This document shows, in pieces, positions 38,148-46,198 of a stretch of 64,000 nucleotides of DNA (the first letter of the stretch is position 1; each line of letters begins with the position of its first letter). Both the position numbers and the translations under genes were made by a program. The notes under the pieces are model-generated. The model did no database searches. It worked only from the letters and a program-made list of their open reading frames with translations, and was not told the origin of the DNA. Source of the DNA: Cytophagales bacterium (GTDB lineage Bacteria > Bacteroidota > Bacteroidia > Cytophagales > 172606-1); assembly GCA_030448185.1 (NCBI GenBank), contig JAUJNL010000019.1:1-64000 (forward strand). Reading direction: 5' to 3'.

Positions 38148-40304
38148 TTACAGTGACGGGCCGAGTTCGCCTTCGTTGGCCACCAGCACGTGCCGGCCAT
38201 CGGGAGTGAAGGTGAGCATATCAGGCAGGGCGCCAACGGGCACGGTATGCAGCGGGGCCACGGTTCCATTAGCCAGATCGGAAGGGAAAAAGGTTACTAC
38301 TCCCGGTGCCTGATTGCCAGCGGCATCTTTCTTTTCAACCGCTACGGCGACTAGTCCGTTTTTCACGGCTACGCTGTTGGGCGTACCTCCAGTCAATGCT
38401 TTTATATCAATGGCAAACAATTTGGTGGGTTTGGCCGGGTTTTGAATGTCGAGCACATCCACGGAACCGTTGGCATTGACCACGAAAAGCCGCTTGGTTT
38501 TGGGATCGTAGGCCGGTATTTCGGCGGTGCCGCCATCAAATACGCCAGTGGCATACGTTCCCAGTAATTGGATATCCAGTCCTTGGGCCGTGCCGGCCGT
38601 GGTTGGCCGACCGGGAGCCGGCGCCGGCGTTTGGGTTTTACCGGGGCTTTCGGCGCCCGCCTTCTGCAACCGGTTCTGCCCATCGAGGGTATAGTAGCCG
38701 GCGTCAAATTTTTCCGGACTGTTGGGCTTCAGAATGGTTTCTACGAAATACCAATCGGCCTGGGCCTTTTCGGGGGTTAAGTCGAGAATAAAATACCCGT
38801 GGCGGTCCAGGTCCACGTACTTCATGTGTGGATTCGGATTTACCCCGGCAAAAGGGCCTGCCTGTTCCGGCAGGGGTTTATTGATTTGGAATTCAAAACC
38901 CGCGGCACCCTGGGCATCCAGGTTTTCGTCGAAATTAGCCGAAGAAATACTGGGCGTGGCAAACTCTACGGCTACTGAGCCGGCACCCGTGGCTGGGTTG
39001 TAATTGGGACCACCCTGACTGAAAGCAGATGGACGGGCAGCTACGTCAAAAGCGAAGGAGGAATGGAAGTCACCCGTCAGAATTACCGTGTTATCAATTT
39101 TATTTTGGGTGATAAAATCAATCACTCTCTGGCGTTCGGCGGGATACCCGTCCCAGATGTCCAGGAAAATACTCTCCAGTTGCTGCGGCGTGCCCAGTTG
39201 CGGAGACGAGGCCCAACCCACGTTGAATTCGCTGAAAATAATCTGATTGCCGATAATTTTCCACTTGGCTTTTGAACTTTTCAACTTTTCAAACAGCCAC
39301 TCCCGCTGCGTCTGGCCGAGCAGCGTCCGATCGGGGGCATACAGGGCCGGATTGGTTACGTCGTTGATCTGCGGATCTCGTCCCTCGATCCGGGTGTCAA
39401 TCATAATCAAGTCTACCAAGTCGCCGTAAGGCATTACCCGGTAAATGGGCATGGCGCTGCGGATGGGCATCCATTCTTCGTACACCTGCCGGGAAACGTT
39501 TTTGCGGACGTCCCAGGAACCTTCGGTTTCGGGCTGGTGGTTTTGGGCGCCGTCTTTGTTGGCATCATTCGCCGATTCGTGGTCGTCCCATACGGTAATG
39601 AACGGATGCTGCTGGTGCGCCCGGCGCAGATCAGGGTCCAGGCGGTAGTGGGCGTAGCGCTGCCGGTAATCCTGCAAAGTTACAATCTCGTTCTTGGGTT
39701 GCACGGACCTTTCACCCGTAGTAAGTAAGCTCTTAGCCCCGTATTGTCCTTCGGCTTGCTCATAGATGTAATCTCCCAGGTGCACCACGGCGTCCAGGTC
39801 ACTGCGGTCGGCAATGCGGCCAAACGCACTGAAATAGCCCCCTTCGTAGTTATTACAAGAGACCACGGCAAACCGCAGATGGGAAACGTCGCCAGTAGGA
39901 GTCGTTTTGGTCCGTCCGACCAGTGAGTTTTTACCCAGGGCTGTAAATCCGTAGTAGTACGCGGTATTGGCATTAAGCCCGGTTACGTCCACTTTCACGG
40001 TATAATCACGGTCGGCGTTGGTCGTGACGATGCCCGTACGAACCACCTGGGTCAGGCTGGGGTCAGTAGCTACTTTCCAGGTTACGGCTACGGAACCTTG
40101 TGATTCAGGCGTAACCCGCGTCCAGATAATGACCCGGTCGGCCATGGGGTCGCCGGAAGCAACGCCGTGGTAAAAAGGTTTAAGCGACTCATCGTAATGC
40201 TGGGCATAACCAGGCACGGACAATGACATCCAGAACAGCAGGCATAGACCAACGAGTCCTTGCCGCCAACCCAAAGTTGGGCAAGTGAGTAAAACTTTGA
40301 ACAT
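38148..40304 (-). CDS. PhoD-like alkaline phosphatase, N-terminal part of the giant secreted protein
   Basis: 718 residues. A signal peptide (about 1-35) ends VPGYAQ. A PhoD N-terminal Fn3-like domain follows (YHGVASGDPMADRVIIWTRVTPE). The metallophosphatase core has RFAVVSCNNYEGGYFSAFGRIADRSDLDAVVHLGDYIYE, TVWDDHESANDANKDGA, and TVILTGDFHSSFAFD near residue 410, all expected metal ligands. A Pro/Ala linker (about 590-610) leads into the start of a choice-of-anchor I domain (LLGTYATGVFDGGTAEIPAYDPKTKRLFVVNANGSVDVLDI). The frame stops at TAA 38148-38150, just after VLVANEGELGPSL, in the middle of that domain; the domain continues in frame at 38129. Very likely one protein of about 1925 residues broken by a mutation or sequence error. 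Confidence 0.93.
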   Translation of the reverse strand: MFKVLLTCPTLGWRQGLVGLCLLFWMSLSVPGYAQHYDESLKPFYHGVASGDPMADRVIIWTRVTPESQGSVAVTWKVATDPSLTQVVRTGIVTTNADRDYTVKVDVTGLNANTAYYYGFTALGKNSLVGRTKTTPTGDVSHLRFAVVSCNNYEGGYFSAFGRIADRSDLDAVVHLGDYIYEQAEGQYGAKSLLTTGERSVQPKNEIVTLQDYRQRYAHYRLDPDLRRAHQQHPFITVWDDHESANDANKDGAQNHQPETEGSWDVRKNVSRQVYEEWMPIRSAMPIYRVMPYGDLVDLIMIDTRIEGRDPQINDVTNPALYAPDRTLLGQTQREWLFEKLKSSKAKWKIIGNQIIFSEFNVGWASSPQLGTPQQLESIFLDIWDGYPAERQRVIDFITQNKIDNTVILTGDFHSSFAFDVAARPSAFSQGGPNYNPATGAGSVAVEFATPSISSANFDENLDAQGAAGFEFQINKPLPEQAGPFAGVNPNPHMKYVDLDRHGYFILDLTPEKAQADWYFVETILKPNSPEKFDAGYYTLDGQNRLQKAGAESPGKTQTPAPAPGRPTTAGTAQGLDIQLLGTYATGVFDGGTAEIPAYDPKTKRLFVVNANGSVDVLDIQNPAKPTKLFAIDIKALTGGTPNSVAVKNGLVAVAVEKKDAAGNQAPGVVTFFPSDLANGTVAPLHTVPVGALPDMLTFTPDGRHVLVANEGELGPSL

Positions 40305-40548
40305 GAATGTTAGGTTAAAAGGTGGCTAGCAATAAAACATGCAAATGCATTCCCTTTCCGGGAAGCTACCCGAGGAATGCAAGTGCCGTAAAATCACCCC
40401 GAAAATTGAGCAATTAGTTTTGCCAGTCCGTTACCAAAAAATTATAAAACTGTTAAGGTTGATCACCATATAGTTTCGAAAAGTAGCCTTCTTATAGAAT
40501 GGGGCTTGAAAAAAGTGGGAGGAGTTTTGCTTTTGCCAGCTGTTGAAT

Positions 40549-41232
40549 TTACACTTCAAGGTGTAACCTCTCCTTTAGCTCCGTTTGCCCCTTCGGCGTG
40601 ATCCATATTTGCCGGGAGTTTTTTACCCTTCTGATCCAGTCTTCTTGTAACATCATCCGCAGAAGCGATGCGCCCAGTGCCCCGGCTACATGATGTCTTC
40701 TTTCACTCCAGTCCAGACAGGGATGGGCAAAGGATCGTTTCTGGCATTTAATTTCTTCCACTCGGATACCAAGGGATCTGAACCAGCCATAGCCGCAGGC
40801 ACTTACTTCATACTTTTTTTCGACCGCACGGAGTATGCCTTGTCGGATCAATGCAGCCGTAATTTCTACCCCGGCACGGCCGGCAAGGTGGTCGTAACAC
40901 GTTCTGGCGTAGGTAACTCCGTTTGGAGTGGGTCGTTCTTTTCTTTGTTCGGAAGGTATTTGTACCAGGCTGGCCATGGATTCGACAACCTGGGCTACTT
41001 CCGCATTAGCCAATCTGAAATACCGGTGTTTACCCTGTTTTTCTACGGTTAGCAGATGAGCCTCCACTAATTTAGCCAAATGGTTACTGGCCGATTGGCA
41101 AGAAACATCCGCGCATAACGATAACTCAGTGGCGGTATAGGCCCTGCCGTCCAGCAAATTCCATAGCATCACGGAGCGGACTTTATCTCCTAAAAGAGCG
41201 GCCATCTGGCTGAATTGATTTTCAAATTCCAT
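40549..41232 (-). CDS. ArsR-family winged-helix regulator with C-terminal extension
   Basis: 227 residues. The winged helix is at about 10-75 (MAALLGDKVRSVMLWNLLDG, ATELSLCADVSCQSASNHLAKLVEAHLLTVEKQGKHRYFRL). A C-terminal domain carries ARTCYDHLAGRAGVEI and HPCLDWSERRHHVAGALGASLL, both conserved in a well-known long ArsR subfamily. Cysteines occur at about 40, 45, 112, 146, 163 and 172, so thiol or metal sensing is possible. Last gene of an osmC-ACT-arsR operon with gaps of only 9-12 bases. A palindrome in the operon promoter is a candidate binding site, suggesting autoregulation. Confidence 0.88.
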   Translation of the reverse strand: MEFENQFSQMAALLGDKVRSVMLWNLLDGRAYTATELSLCADVSCQSASNHLAKLVEAHLLTVEKQGKHRYFRLANAEVAQVVESMASLVQIPSEQRKERPTPNGVTYARTCYDHLAGRAGVEITAALIRQGILRAVEKKYEVSACGYGWFRSLGIRVEEIKCQKRSFAHPCLDWSERRHHVAGALGASLLRMMLQEDWIRRVKNSRQIWITPKGQTELKERLHLEV

Positions 41233-41241
41233 CTGCTTTGG

Positions 41242-41637
41242 TTATTGATATAGGCCTTTGCTCCAGTTTTCGGAAACCACTTGCCCCTTTTCAAAATTAT
41301 CTACTACCAGTATGAGCTGGTTGGAGTGATCACTGTAGATTACCTTAATATTCACTCCGGCCTGCTCCATTAAACGGGCTATTTTCCCCAGCTGCCCGGG
41401 TTGATCTTGCTTGAGTCGCTGAACCAGAACCGGACTTTCGCCAATCACCTCAATTCCTTTGCTTTCCAGGGCATGTCGGGCAGCAACGGTATCTTCAAAG
41501 AGAAAATGGGCAATTCCTTCTGCATCTGCCACCCAAGCTCCACCGCCTTCGATACTTACGCCTGCGCTTGCCAAGGCTTCTCCCATCTCGGCTAGTGCGC
41601 CCGGACGGTTTTCCAATCGTAGGGCTAAATCTTTCAT
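41242..41637 (-). CDS. Tandem ACT-domain protein
   Basis: 131 residues with two ACT-like units: DLALRLENRPGALAEMGEALASAGVSIEGG (about 3-65) and LVQRLKQDQPGQLGKIARLMEQAGVNIKVIYSDHSNQLILVVDN (about 72-120). ACT pairs bind small ligands, often amino acids, through the Pro-Gly turn between first strand and helix, which is present in both copies (NRPGAL, DQPGQL). No catalytic domain is attached. Sits between osmC and arsR genes with very short gaps, so it may be a ligand-sensing partner of the regulator; that is inference. Confidence 0.85.
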   Translation of the reverse strand: MKDLALRLENRPGALAEMGEALASAGVSIEGGGAWVADAEGIAHFLFEDTVAARHALESKGIEVIGESPVLVQRLKQDQPGQLGKIARLMEQAGVNIKVIYSDHSNQLILVVDNFEKGQVVSENWSKGLYQ

Positions 41638-41649
41638 AAAAGCAAGGGG

Positions 41650-42111
41650 TTATGATCCAATGATATGGATTACTGCTTTCACGGAGTTGGCCAGAAAGCA
41701 CTTTTCGTGCGCAGATTGGTGCAGCGCAGCAATTTGCTCTCTGGTAGGAAGGTTGGCACCCGAAAACGTTACGTTGGGTCTCAGCGTCACGACTGTAATT
41801 GCCATTCTCCCGTTCTCATCTTTGCTCATCAGGCCTTCCGCCTGGTCCTCATACCTTTCTACCTGGTAGTGCTTACCAGCCGCAAGGGATAAGAAAAACA
41901 GCATGTGGCAACTGGCAAGCGATGCGACAAAAGCCTCCTCCGGGTCAACGGCTGATGCATCGGACAGCGGCACTGGAACCACTTGGGGCGAGGCGGAGGC
42001 CGGTAGTTCTACTCCCCCATCAAAGCTCCAGGTATGAGCTCTGCTATACTTGTTGTCGGTGAAAGGCTCTTCGGGTTTCTTCTTCCAGAATACCCGTGCG
42101 GTATAGTGCAT
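41650..42111 (-). CDS. OsmC-family peroxiredoxin-like protein
   Basis: 153 residues. SAVDPEEAFVASLASCHMLFFLSLAAGKHYQVERYEDQAEG carries the first redox-active Cys of the OsmC fold (about residue 67), and HQSAHEKCFLANSVKAVIHI carries the second (about 142). No signal peptide; cytosolic dimer expected. Family members reduce organic hydroperoxides using thiols. First gene of a three-gene - strand operon with the ACT protein and ArsR regulator; a -7 promoter element and a palindrome lie upstream. Start at ATG 42111, 25 bases from the -7 box. Confidence 0.93.
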   Translation of the reverse strand: MHYTARVFWKKKPEEPFTDNKYSRAHTWSFDGGVELPASASPQVVPVPLSDASAVDPEEAFVASLASCHMLFFLSLAAGKHYQVERYEDQAEGLMSKDENGRMAITVVTLRPNVTFSGANLPTREQIAALHQSAHEKCFLANSVKAVIHIIGS

Positions 42112-42135
42112 CTGCGGCTTTTATTTAGTCTGGTA

Positions 42136-42143
42136 CAAAAGTA
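42136..42143 (-). promoter_or_regulatory. Bacteroidota -7 promoter element of the osmC operon
   Basis: On the - strand the bases read TACTTTTG, matching the Bacteroidota sigma-A -7 consensus TAnnTTTG, about 25 bases before the osmC start. No good -33 TTTG is seen; the -33 position falls against the palindrome at 42161-42184, which would suit repression. Confidence 0.55.
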
Positions 42144-42160
42144 TACGCTCCTCTTTTATG

Positions 42161-42184
42161 ATACTTCATTTTAGAATGAAGTAT
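42161..42184. promoter_or_regulatory. Inverted-repeat operator candidate for the osmC-ACT-arsR operon
   Basis: ATACTTCATT and AATGAAGTAT form perfect 10-bp arms around a TTAG spacer. The site lies 50-73 bases upstream of the osmC start, overlapping the expected -33 region, and about 95 bases before dinB on the other strand. Size and symmetry suit an ArsR-type dimer, the regulator being the last gene of the operon. Confidence 0.6.
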
Positions 42185-42276
42185 GAAATACAGCGGCAAA
42201 ATAATGCTTAGTTTCGCTATAGGTTAGCATTGCCCTCGGCACCAGAGAAGGCCAGTTAACCGGGTTGCATCGATGC

Positions 42277-43365
42277 ATGGACAAGGAACAAGTACATACG
42301 CCCCGTAAAATCATTCACATTGATATGGACGCTTTCTACGCTTCCGTTGAGCAGCGTGACTTTCCTTCCTTGCGAGGCAAACCTGTAGCGGTAGGGGGTA
42401 GCGGGCAGCGAGGGGTGGTGGCAGCGGCGAGTTACGAAGCCCGGGCCTTCGGGGTGCGTTCGGCCATGTCCTCTAAGATAGCCTATCAGAAATGTCCCGG
42501 GTTACTCTTCCAAAAACCCCGTTTTGAGGTGTATCGCGAAGTATCCAGACAAATACGGGAGGTGTTTTTCCAGTATACCGACCTGGTGGAACCCTTGTCA
42601 TTGGACGAGGCGTACCTGGATGTAACCCATAATAAAGCAGGAATTCGGTCAGCCCGGCAAATAGCCCAGCAAATCAAGGAAGAAATTCTAGCCAGAACCC
42701 GCCTTACGGCTTCGGCTGGCGTCTCAATAAATAAATTTCTGGCCAAACTGGCTTCCGCCTACCAGAAACCCAACGGACTTACTGTGGTTACGCCCGGGCA
42801 AGCGGAAGCCTTTGTTGCCGGCTTGCCCATTGAGAAGTTTTACGGGGTAGGCCCGGTAACGGCCCAGAAGATGCAAGCCTTGGGAATTAAACAGGGCCAG
42901 GATTTAAGGCAATGGTCGGAAGACGACTTGGTGGGGCAATTCGGAAAAGCCGGACGTTTTTTTTACGGCATTGCCCGGGGCATTGACTCCCGGCTCGTGG
43001 AGCCTAACCGGTTGCGTAAGTCGCTGGGGGCCGAAACTACTTTTCCCGAGGATTTGTGCGACATATCGCAGTTGCAGCAGGCCTTGTTTACCATTGCCGG
43101 GGAGGTATCGGGGAGTTTAGCCAAGTACGGCCTGCAGGGAAGAACCCTTACCCTGAAAGTAAAATACGCCGACTTTACCCAGATTACCCGCAGCCGCACC
43201 GTCACTTTCCCACTTAATACGGCCTCACAACTACTGCCCTTAACCGAACTCCTGCTCAAGGAAGTGGACACGAGTAAAGCCATACGCTTACTGGGACTAA
43301 CGGTTTCCGGCCTGGAAGCTACCACTCCCCTACTGGGTACCCAGCTCCCCTTGCCTTTTGAATAA
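42277..43365 (+). CDS. dinB: DNA polymerase IV (Y-family translesion polymerase)
   Basis: About 362 residues from ATG 42277 (a TTG at 42265 would add four). KIIHIDMDAFYASVEQRDFPSLRGKPVAVGG is the N-terminal catalytic motif with the first Asp, followed by VVAAASYEARAFGVRSAM. EPLSLDEAYLDVT holds the SxDE catalytic pair. KFLAKLASAYQKPNGLTVV and VGPVTAQKMQALGI (helix-hairpin-helix) follow, then the little-finger domain ending in LGTQLPLPFE, the beta-clamp binding motif (QLxLPF). It is a single-subunit error-prone polymerase acting at stalled forks. Divergent from the osmC operon. Confidence 0.96.
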   Translation: MDKEQVHTPRKIIHIDMDAFYASVEQRDFPSLRGKPVAVGGSGQRGVVAAASYEARAFGVRSAMSSKIAYQKCPGLLFQKPRFEVYREVSRQIREVFFQYTDLVEPLSLDEAYLDVTHNKAGIRSARQIAQQIKEEILARTRLTASAGVSINKFLAKLASAYQKPNGLTVVTPGQAEAFVAGLPIEKFYGVGPVTAQKMQALGIKQGQDLRQWSEDDLVGQFGKAGRFFYGIARGIDSRLVEPNRLRKSLGAETTFPEDLCDISQLQQALFTIAGEVSGSLAKYGLQGRTLTLKVKYADFTQITRSRTVTFPLNTASQLLPLTELLLKEVDTSKAIRLLGLTVSGLEATTPLLGTQLPLPFE

Positions 43366-43545
43366 GGCTATGCGGAAGGATTTTCTGCCATCCATAGAAC
43401 AACTTTCTCCTATCTTACCCTAAGCAAGTCTTTCTCTCACCATGCAAGGTTTATTAACTGAGGAATGGTTACCGGGTTCCGCAAAAACATGCGGGCAACG
43501 GAATCTTTCTCATTTCATTGCAACAGGTAATGAAACTTAATCTGA

Positions 43546-43707
43546 TTACTTTTCTTCAAGCGTCTCCCCTTCTTGGGCTAACCCTTCTTCATCCTCATCC
43601 CAAGACAGCTCTTCCTCAAAGTCTTCTTTGCCAAAACCATGAGAGGCACTGCCGGTTACAGTAATCTCTTCGGCGTCAATTTCCTTTTTTTCTTCTTTAG
43701 GCGACAT
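43546..43707 (-). CDS. Small acidic protein
   Basis: 53 residues on the - strand, from ATG 43707 to TAA 43546: MSPKEEKKEIDAEEITVTGS, then a Gly/Phe-containing turn (HGFGKEDF) and a strongly acidic tail (EEELSWDEDEEGLAQEGE). The consistent charge pattern and a palindrome just upstream support a real short gene. No family recognised. Cytosolic. Confidence 0.5.
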   Translation of the reverse strand: MSPKEEKKEIDAEEITVTGSASHGFGKEDFEEELSWDEDEEGLAQEGETLEEK

Positions 43708-43742
43708 ACAATTGAGTGGTTTGATCCATCACTAGGGAAATA

Positions 43743-43759
43743 AATACCCAGTGGGTATT
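43743..43759. promoter_or_regulatory. Palindrome upstream of the small acidic protein
   Basis: AATACCCAGTGGGTATT has 8-bp perfect arms around one base, and GGGTATT is repeated again directly after it (43761-43767). It lies 36 bases upstream of the - strand start at 43707, a plausible operator position. The rest of 43709-43940 and 43366-43545 shows no convincing gene. Confidence 0.35.
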
Positions 43760-43943
43760 TGGGTATTAAAATTAAATAAGTTCTTTCCGGGCTTTGTAAT
43801 GTCTCAACGGCTTGGGTTATGATTGTTTTCAATACGGTTTTTACCGCAAATGGGTTTACTGCTCTTTATTCATACTCCAAATGCTCATTCCGGCTCAAAA
43901 CAGAAGCTGAAAGGACAATTCCAACTTTTATTTATAAGAATTG

Positions 43944-44576
43944 ATGAAGATGAATAAAAATAAGCTGTTCCGCTGGTGGAGTGACTACTCGTCGCAAATG
44001 GGAAATTGGGGCGTGCATTTTATGGATGTAATCCGCTGGATGCTGGGTGAGCAGGCACCCGTAGCCATCAGCGCCCACGGCGGCAGATTCGCCCTGGATC
44101 ACGATGGCGATATTCCCGATACGGCGCAAGTTACGTACGAATTCGCCTCGGGCTGTATTGCTTCCTTCTGCATCTACGAAGCCAGCAGCGGTGCTTTATT
44201 CCCGGAAGGAGAAGTAGAACTGCGCGGAACCAAAGGAACCTTGTACGCCAGTGAAAGCAAGTATCAAATCATTCCAACTACTAACGGACAGTTTCAGACG
44301 GGAGGCCCGAAGATGGAAAAAGAGGAGTTTAACCCGAAAAACCAACTGCTCAGCGATGGCAGCAGCGACGACAGCACGGCCAGGCTGGTGCGCAACTTCC
44401 TGGATTGCGTAAAGTCGCACCAAACCCCACTTTGTTCACTGGAGGAAGGACACCGGTCTACCAGTTTTGCGCACCTGGCTAATATTGCCCTGGCTACCAA
44501 GGAATGCTTGCAATGGGACCCGGTAAGGGAACGCTTTACCAACAGCGAAGCCAATCAAAGATGGACGATTGCATAA
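43944..44576 (+). pseudogene. Gfo/Idh/MocA oxidoreductase, C-terminal half only
   Basis: About 210 residues that start abruptly at KLFRWWSDYSSQMGNWGVHFMDVIRWMLGEQAPV, which in intact relatives is mid-protein; the whole NAD(P)-binding Rossmann domain is absent. The rest matches the C-terminal domain (GEVELRGTKGTLYAS, RNFLDCVKSHQTPLCSLEEGHRSTSFAHLANIAL). The end is also abnormal: after FTNSEAN the expected RPPWxL-type tail is replaced by QRWTIA. Upstream bases (43800-43940) contain no missing half in any frame. It is a decayed remnant, truncated at both ends, next to a fragment on the opposite strand. Confidence 0.85.
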
Positions 44577-44664
44577 TTGGGTCCGGTGCCTGGGCAAAGC
44601 CAACTACCGTTAGCGTAATGCACACGGTAATGCAGGCAATACCCATATCTCTTTTAGTAATCAT
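44536..44664 (-). pseudogene. Signal-peptide fragment of a truncated secreted-protein gene
   Basis: 42 codons on the - strand from ATG 44664: MITKRDMGIACITVCITLTVVGFAQAPDP, a good signal peptide ending at FAQA, then a few residues and a stop inside the antisense of the preceding oxidoreductase remnant. The signal without a mature domain suggests the 5' end of a gene cut off by a rearrangement. Confidence 0.4.
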
Positions 44665-44708
44665 ACATTGAATTTTTAGTTTAAAGAAAACCTACCAGAC
44701 GGGTATTA

Positions 44709-44755
44709 ACTTGCCCTGAAAACTGAGATTATGGGATACTTCTTTCAGGGCAAGT
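44709..44755 (-). terminator. Long perfect hairpin after the Gfo/Idh/MocA gene
   Basis: ACTTGCCCTGAAA (44709-44721) and TTTCAGGGCAAGT (44743-44755) form a 13-bp perfect stem with a 21-base loop, 32 bases downstream of the - strand stop at 44787. No strong T-tract follows, so termination is likely but not certain; it may stabilise the mRNA end. Confidence 0.5.
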
Positions 44756-44786
44756 CACAAACAATCAAAAACGACAGTACATCGTT

Positions 44787-46127
44787 TTATACCGTGATGT
44801 CCCAACCTTTTTCGTATTCGCGGCGCCACAAGTCCATGGCTTCCTTATCGTTGAGAATATGTCCGTTCTTCTGATCACAGTTTAGTACCCTGCCGGTGCG
44901 TTGGGCAATATTACCTAACTGGCACAATAGTACGCTCTTATGACCGATTTCAATGTCGCCATTCGGGCGTTTGCCGTTTCGGACACAATCCAGAAAGTTG
45001 CTGATATGAAACGCATCTAACCGGTCTCCCGGGCCGGCAGGATCCAGGGTATTGGTTTTCACTTCATCTTTCACCTCTTTGATTACTTTGTTGCCAGGGT
45101 CATATACCGTGTAGCCATTATCACCGGTAGTAACGATGGTACCTTTGTCACCGTAGAAAATGGCGCCCCGGCCGCTGCCTTCAATGGGATAGTTATTACA
45201 ACTGCGACCTTCCCATTGAATAGAGATCCGGTTGGGGAAGTCCATGATGATTACCTGGGTATCGGGTGTTTCCCAATCGTCCTGATAGGCATATCGTCCT
45301 CCGGAAGAAGAAACCCGCGTCGGATACTCTACTCCAAGGCCCCAGCGCATTACGTCAATTTCATGGGTTCCGTTATTCAAAGCTTCGCCGGTTCCCCAGT
45401 TCCAGAACCAATGCCAGTTGTAATGAATCAGATTATCCTTGTAAGGCCGGCGTGGCGCAGGTCCTTGCCACAGTTCATAATCCAGGTGTGCCGGTACGGC
45501 AACCAGTTTACCCACGCCAATCGGCTTGCGGTTATTGGTATACCAGCCTTTGGCAAAATAGGCCCGGCCAATAATGCCGCTCTGCAATTCCTGTACGCAT
45601 TCCATAATCTTGGGCCAGGAGCGTCGCTGGTTTCCCATTTGTACCACCCGGTTGTATTTGCGGGCTGCTTCCACCAGCAATTCACCCTCATACGGATTGT
45701 GGCTGCAAGGTTTTTCTACGTACACGTGTTTACCCGCCTGACAGGCCATAATGGCACCCGGTGCGTGCCAATGGTCCGGGGTGGCCATGTATACGCCATC
45801 CAATGATTTATCCTCCAGCGCCTTGCGGAAATCTTTGGCTCCTTTCGGTTTAGTCTTGGCGACTTCCGTGATGCCTGCCATTGTTTTAGCCATGGCATTG
45901 GCGTCTACGTCGCATACGTAAGTAACCTCACAATTGGGTTGTTTGGCAAAATTTTTCGCCATCCCATTTCCGCGTCCATTTACCCCAATGGCGGCTATCC
46001 GGACTCTGTCGTTGGCCCCAATGATCCTGGCATAACTTTTTGCGGACATGCCAAAAGCCAATCCGGCTGATCCCAAACCGGCTTTTTTTATAAAATCCCG
46101 GCGGGAATTATCTTTTTCTGTTTGCAT
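44787..46127 (-). CDS. Gfo/Idh/MocA family oxidoreductase, Tat-exported
   Basis: 446 residues. SRRDFIKKAGLGSAGLAFGMSAKSYA is a twin-arginine signal. VRIAAIGVNGRGNGMAKNFAK is the NAD(P)-binding GxxGRG loop. GVYMATPDHWHAPGAIMACQAGKHVYVEKPCSHNPYEG has the conserved EKP lysine region. The C-terminal domain contains NWHWFWNWGTGEALNNGTHEIDVMRWGLG, with the catalytic HxxD pattern, and FHISNFLDCVRNGKRPNGDIEIGHKSVLLCQLGNIA. Length is typical for the secreted Bacteroidota subgroup. It lies beside a DUF1080 remnant, a frequent partner in putative keto-sugar catabolism. Substrate unknown. Confidence 0.93.
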   Translation of the reverse strand: MQTEKDNSRRDFIKKAGLGSAGLAFGMSAKSYARIIGANDRVRIAAIGVNGRGNGMAKNFAKQPNCEVTYVCDVDANAMAKTMAGITEVAKTKPKGAKDFRKALEDKSLDGVYMATPDHWHAPGAIMACQAGKHVYVEKPCSHNPYEGELLVEAARKYNRVVQMGNQRRSWPKIMECVQELQSGIIGRAYFAKGWYTNNRKPIGVGKLVAVPAHLDYELWQGPAPRRPYKDNLIHYNWHWFWNWGTGEALNNGTHEIDVMRWGLGVEYPTRVSSSGGRYAYQDDWETPDTQVIIMDFPNRISIQWEGRSCNNYPIEGSGRGAIFYGDKGTIVTTGDNGYTVYDPGNKVIKEVKDEVKTNTLDPAGPGDRLDAFHISNFLDCVRNGKRPNGDIEIGHKSVLLCQLGNIAQRTGRVLNCDQKNGHILNDKEAMDLWRREYEKGWDITV

Positions 46128-46198
46128 AGGATAGAGTGGATTTTTGTTTCATTCCTTAATTAAACGGTATTTTTAATAAAAGTAAGGGGCAGCATACA

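Noticed and set aside
43442..43540. 32-codon + strand frame (MQGLLTEEWLPGS...) after dinB
   Set aside because: Too short and without family match or conserved context; could be a fragment, but cannot be supported.
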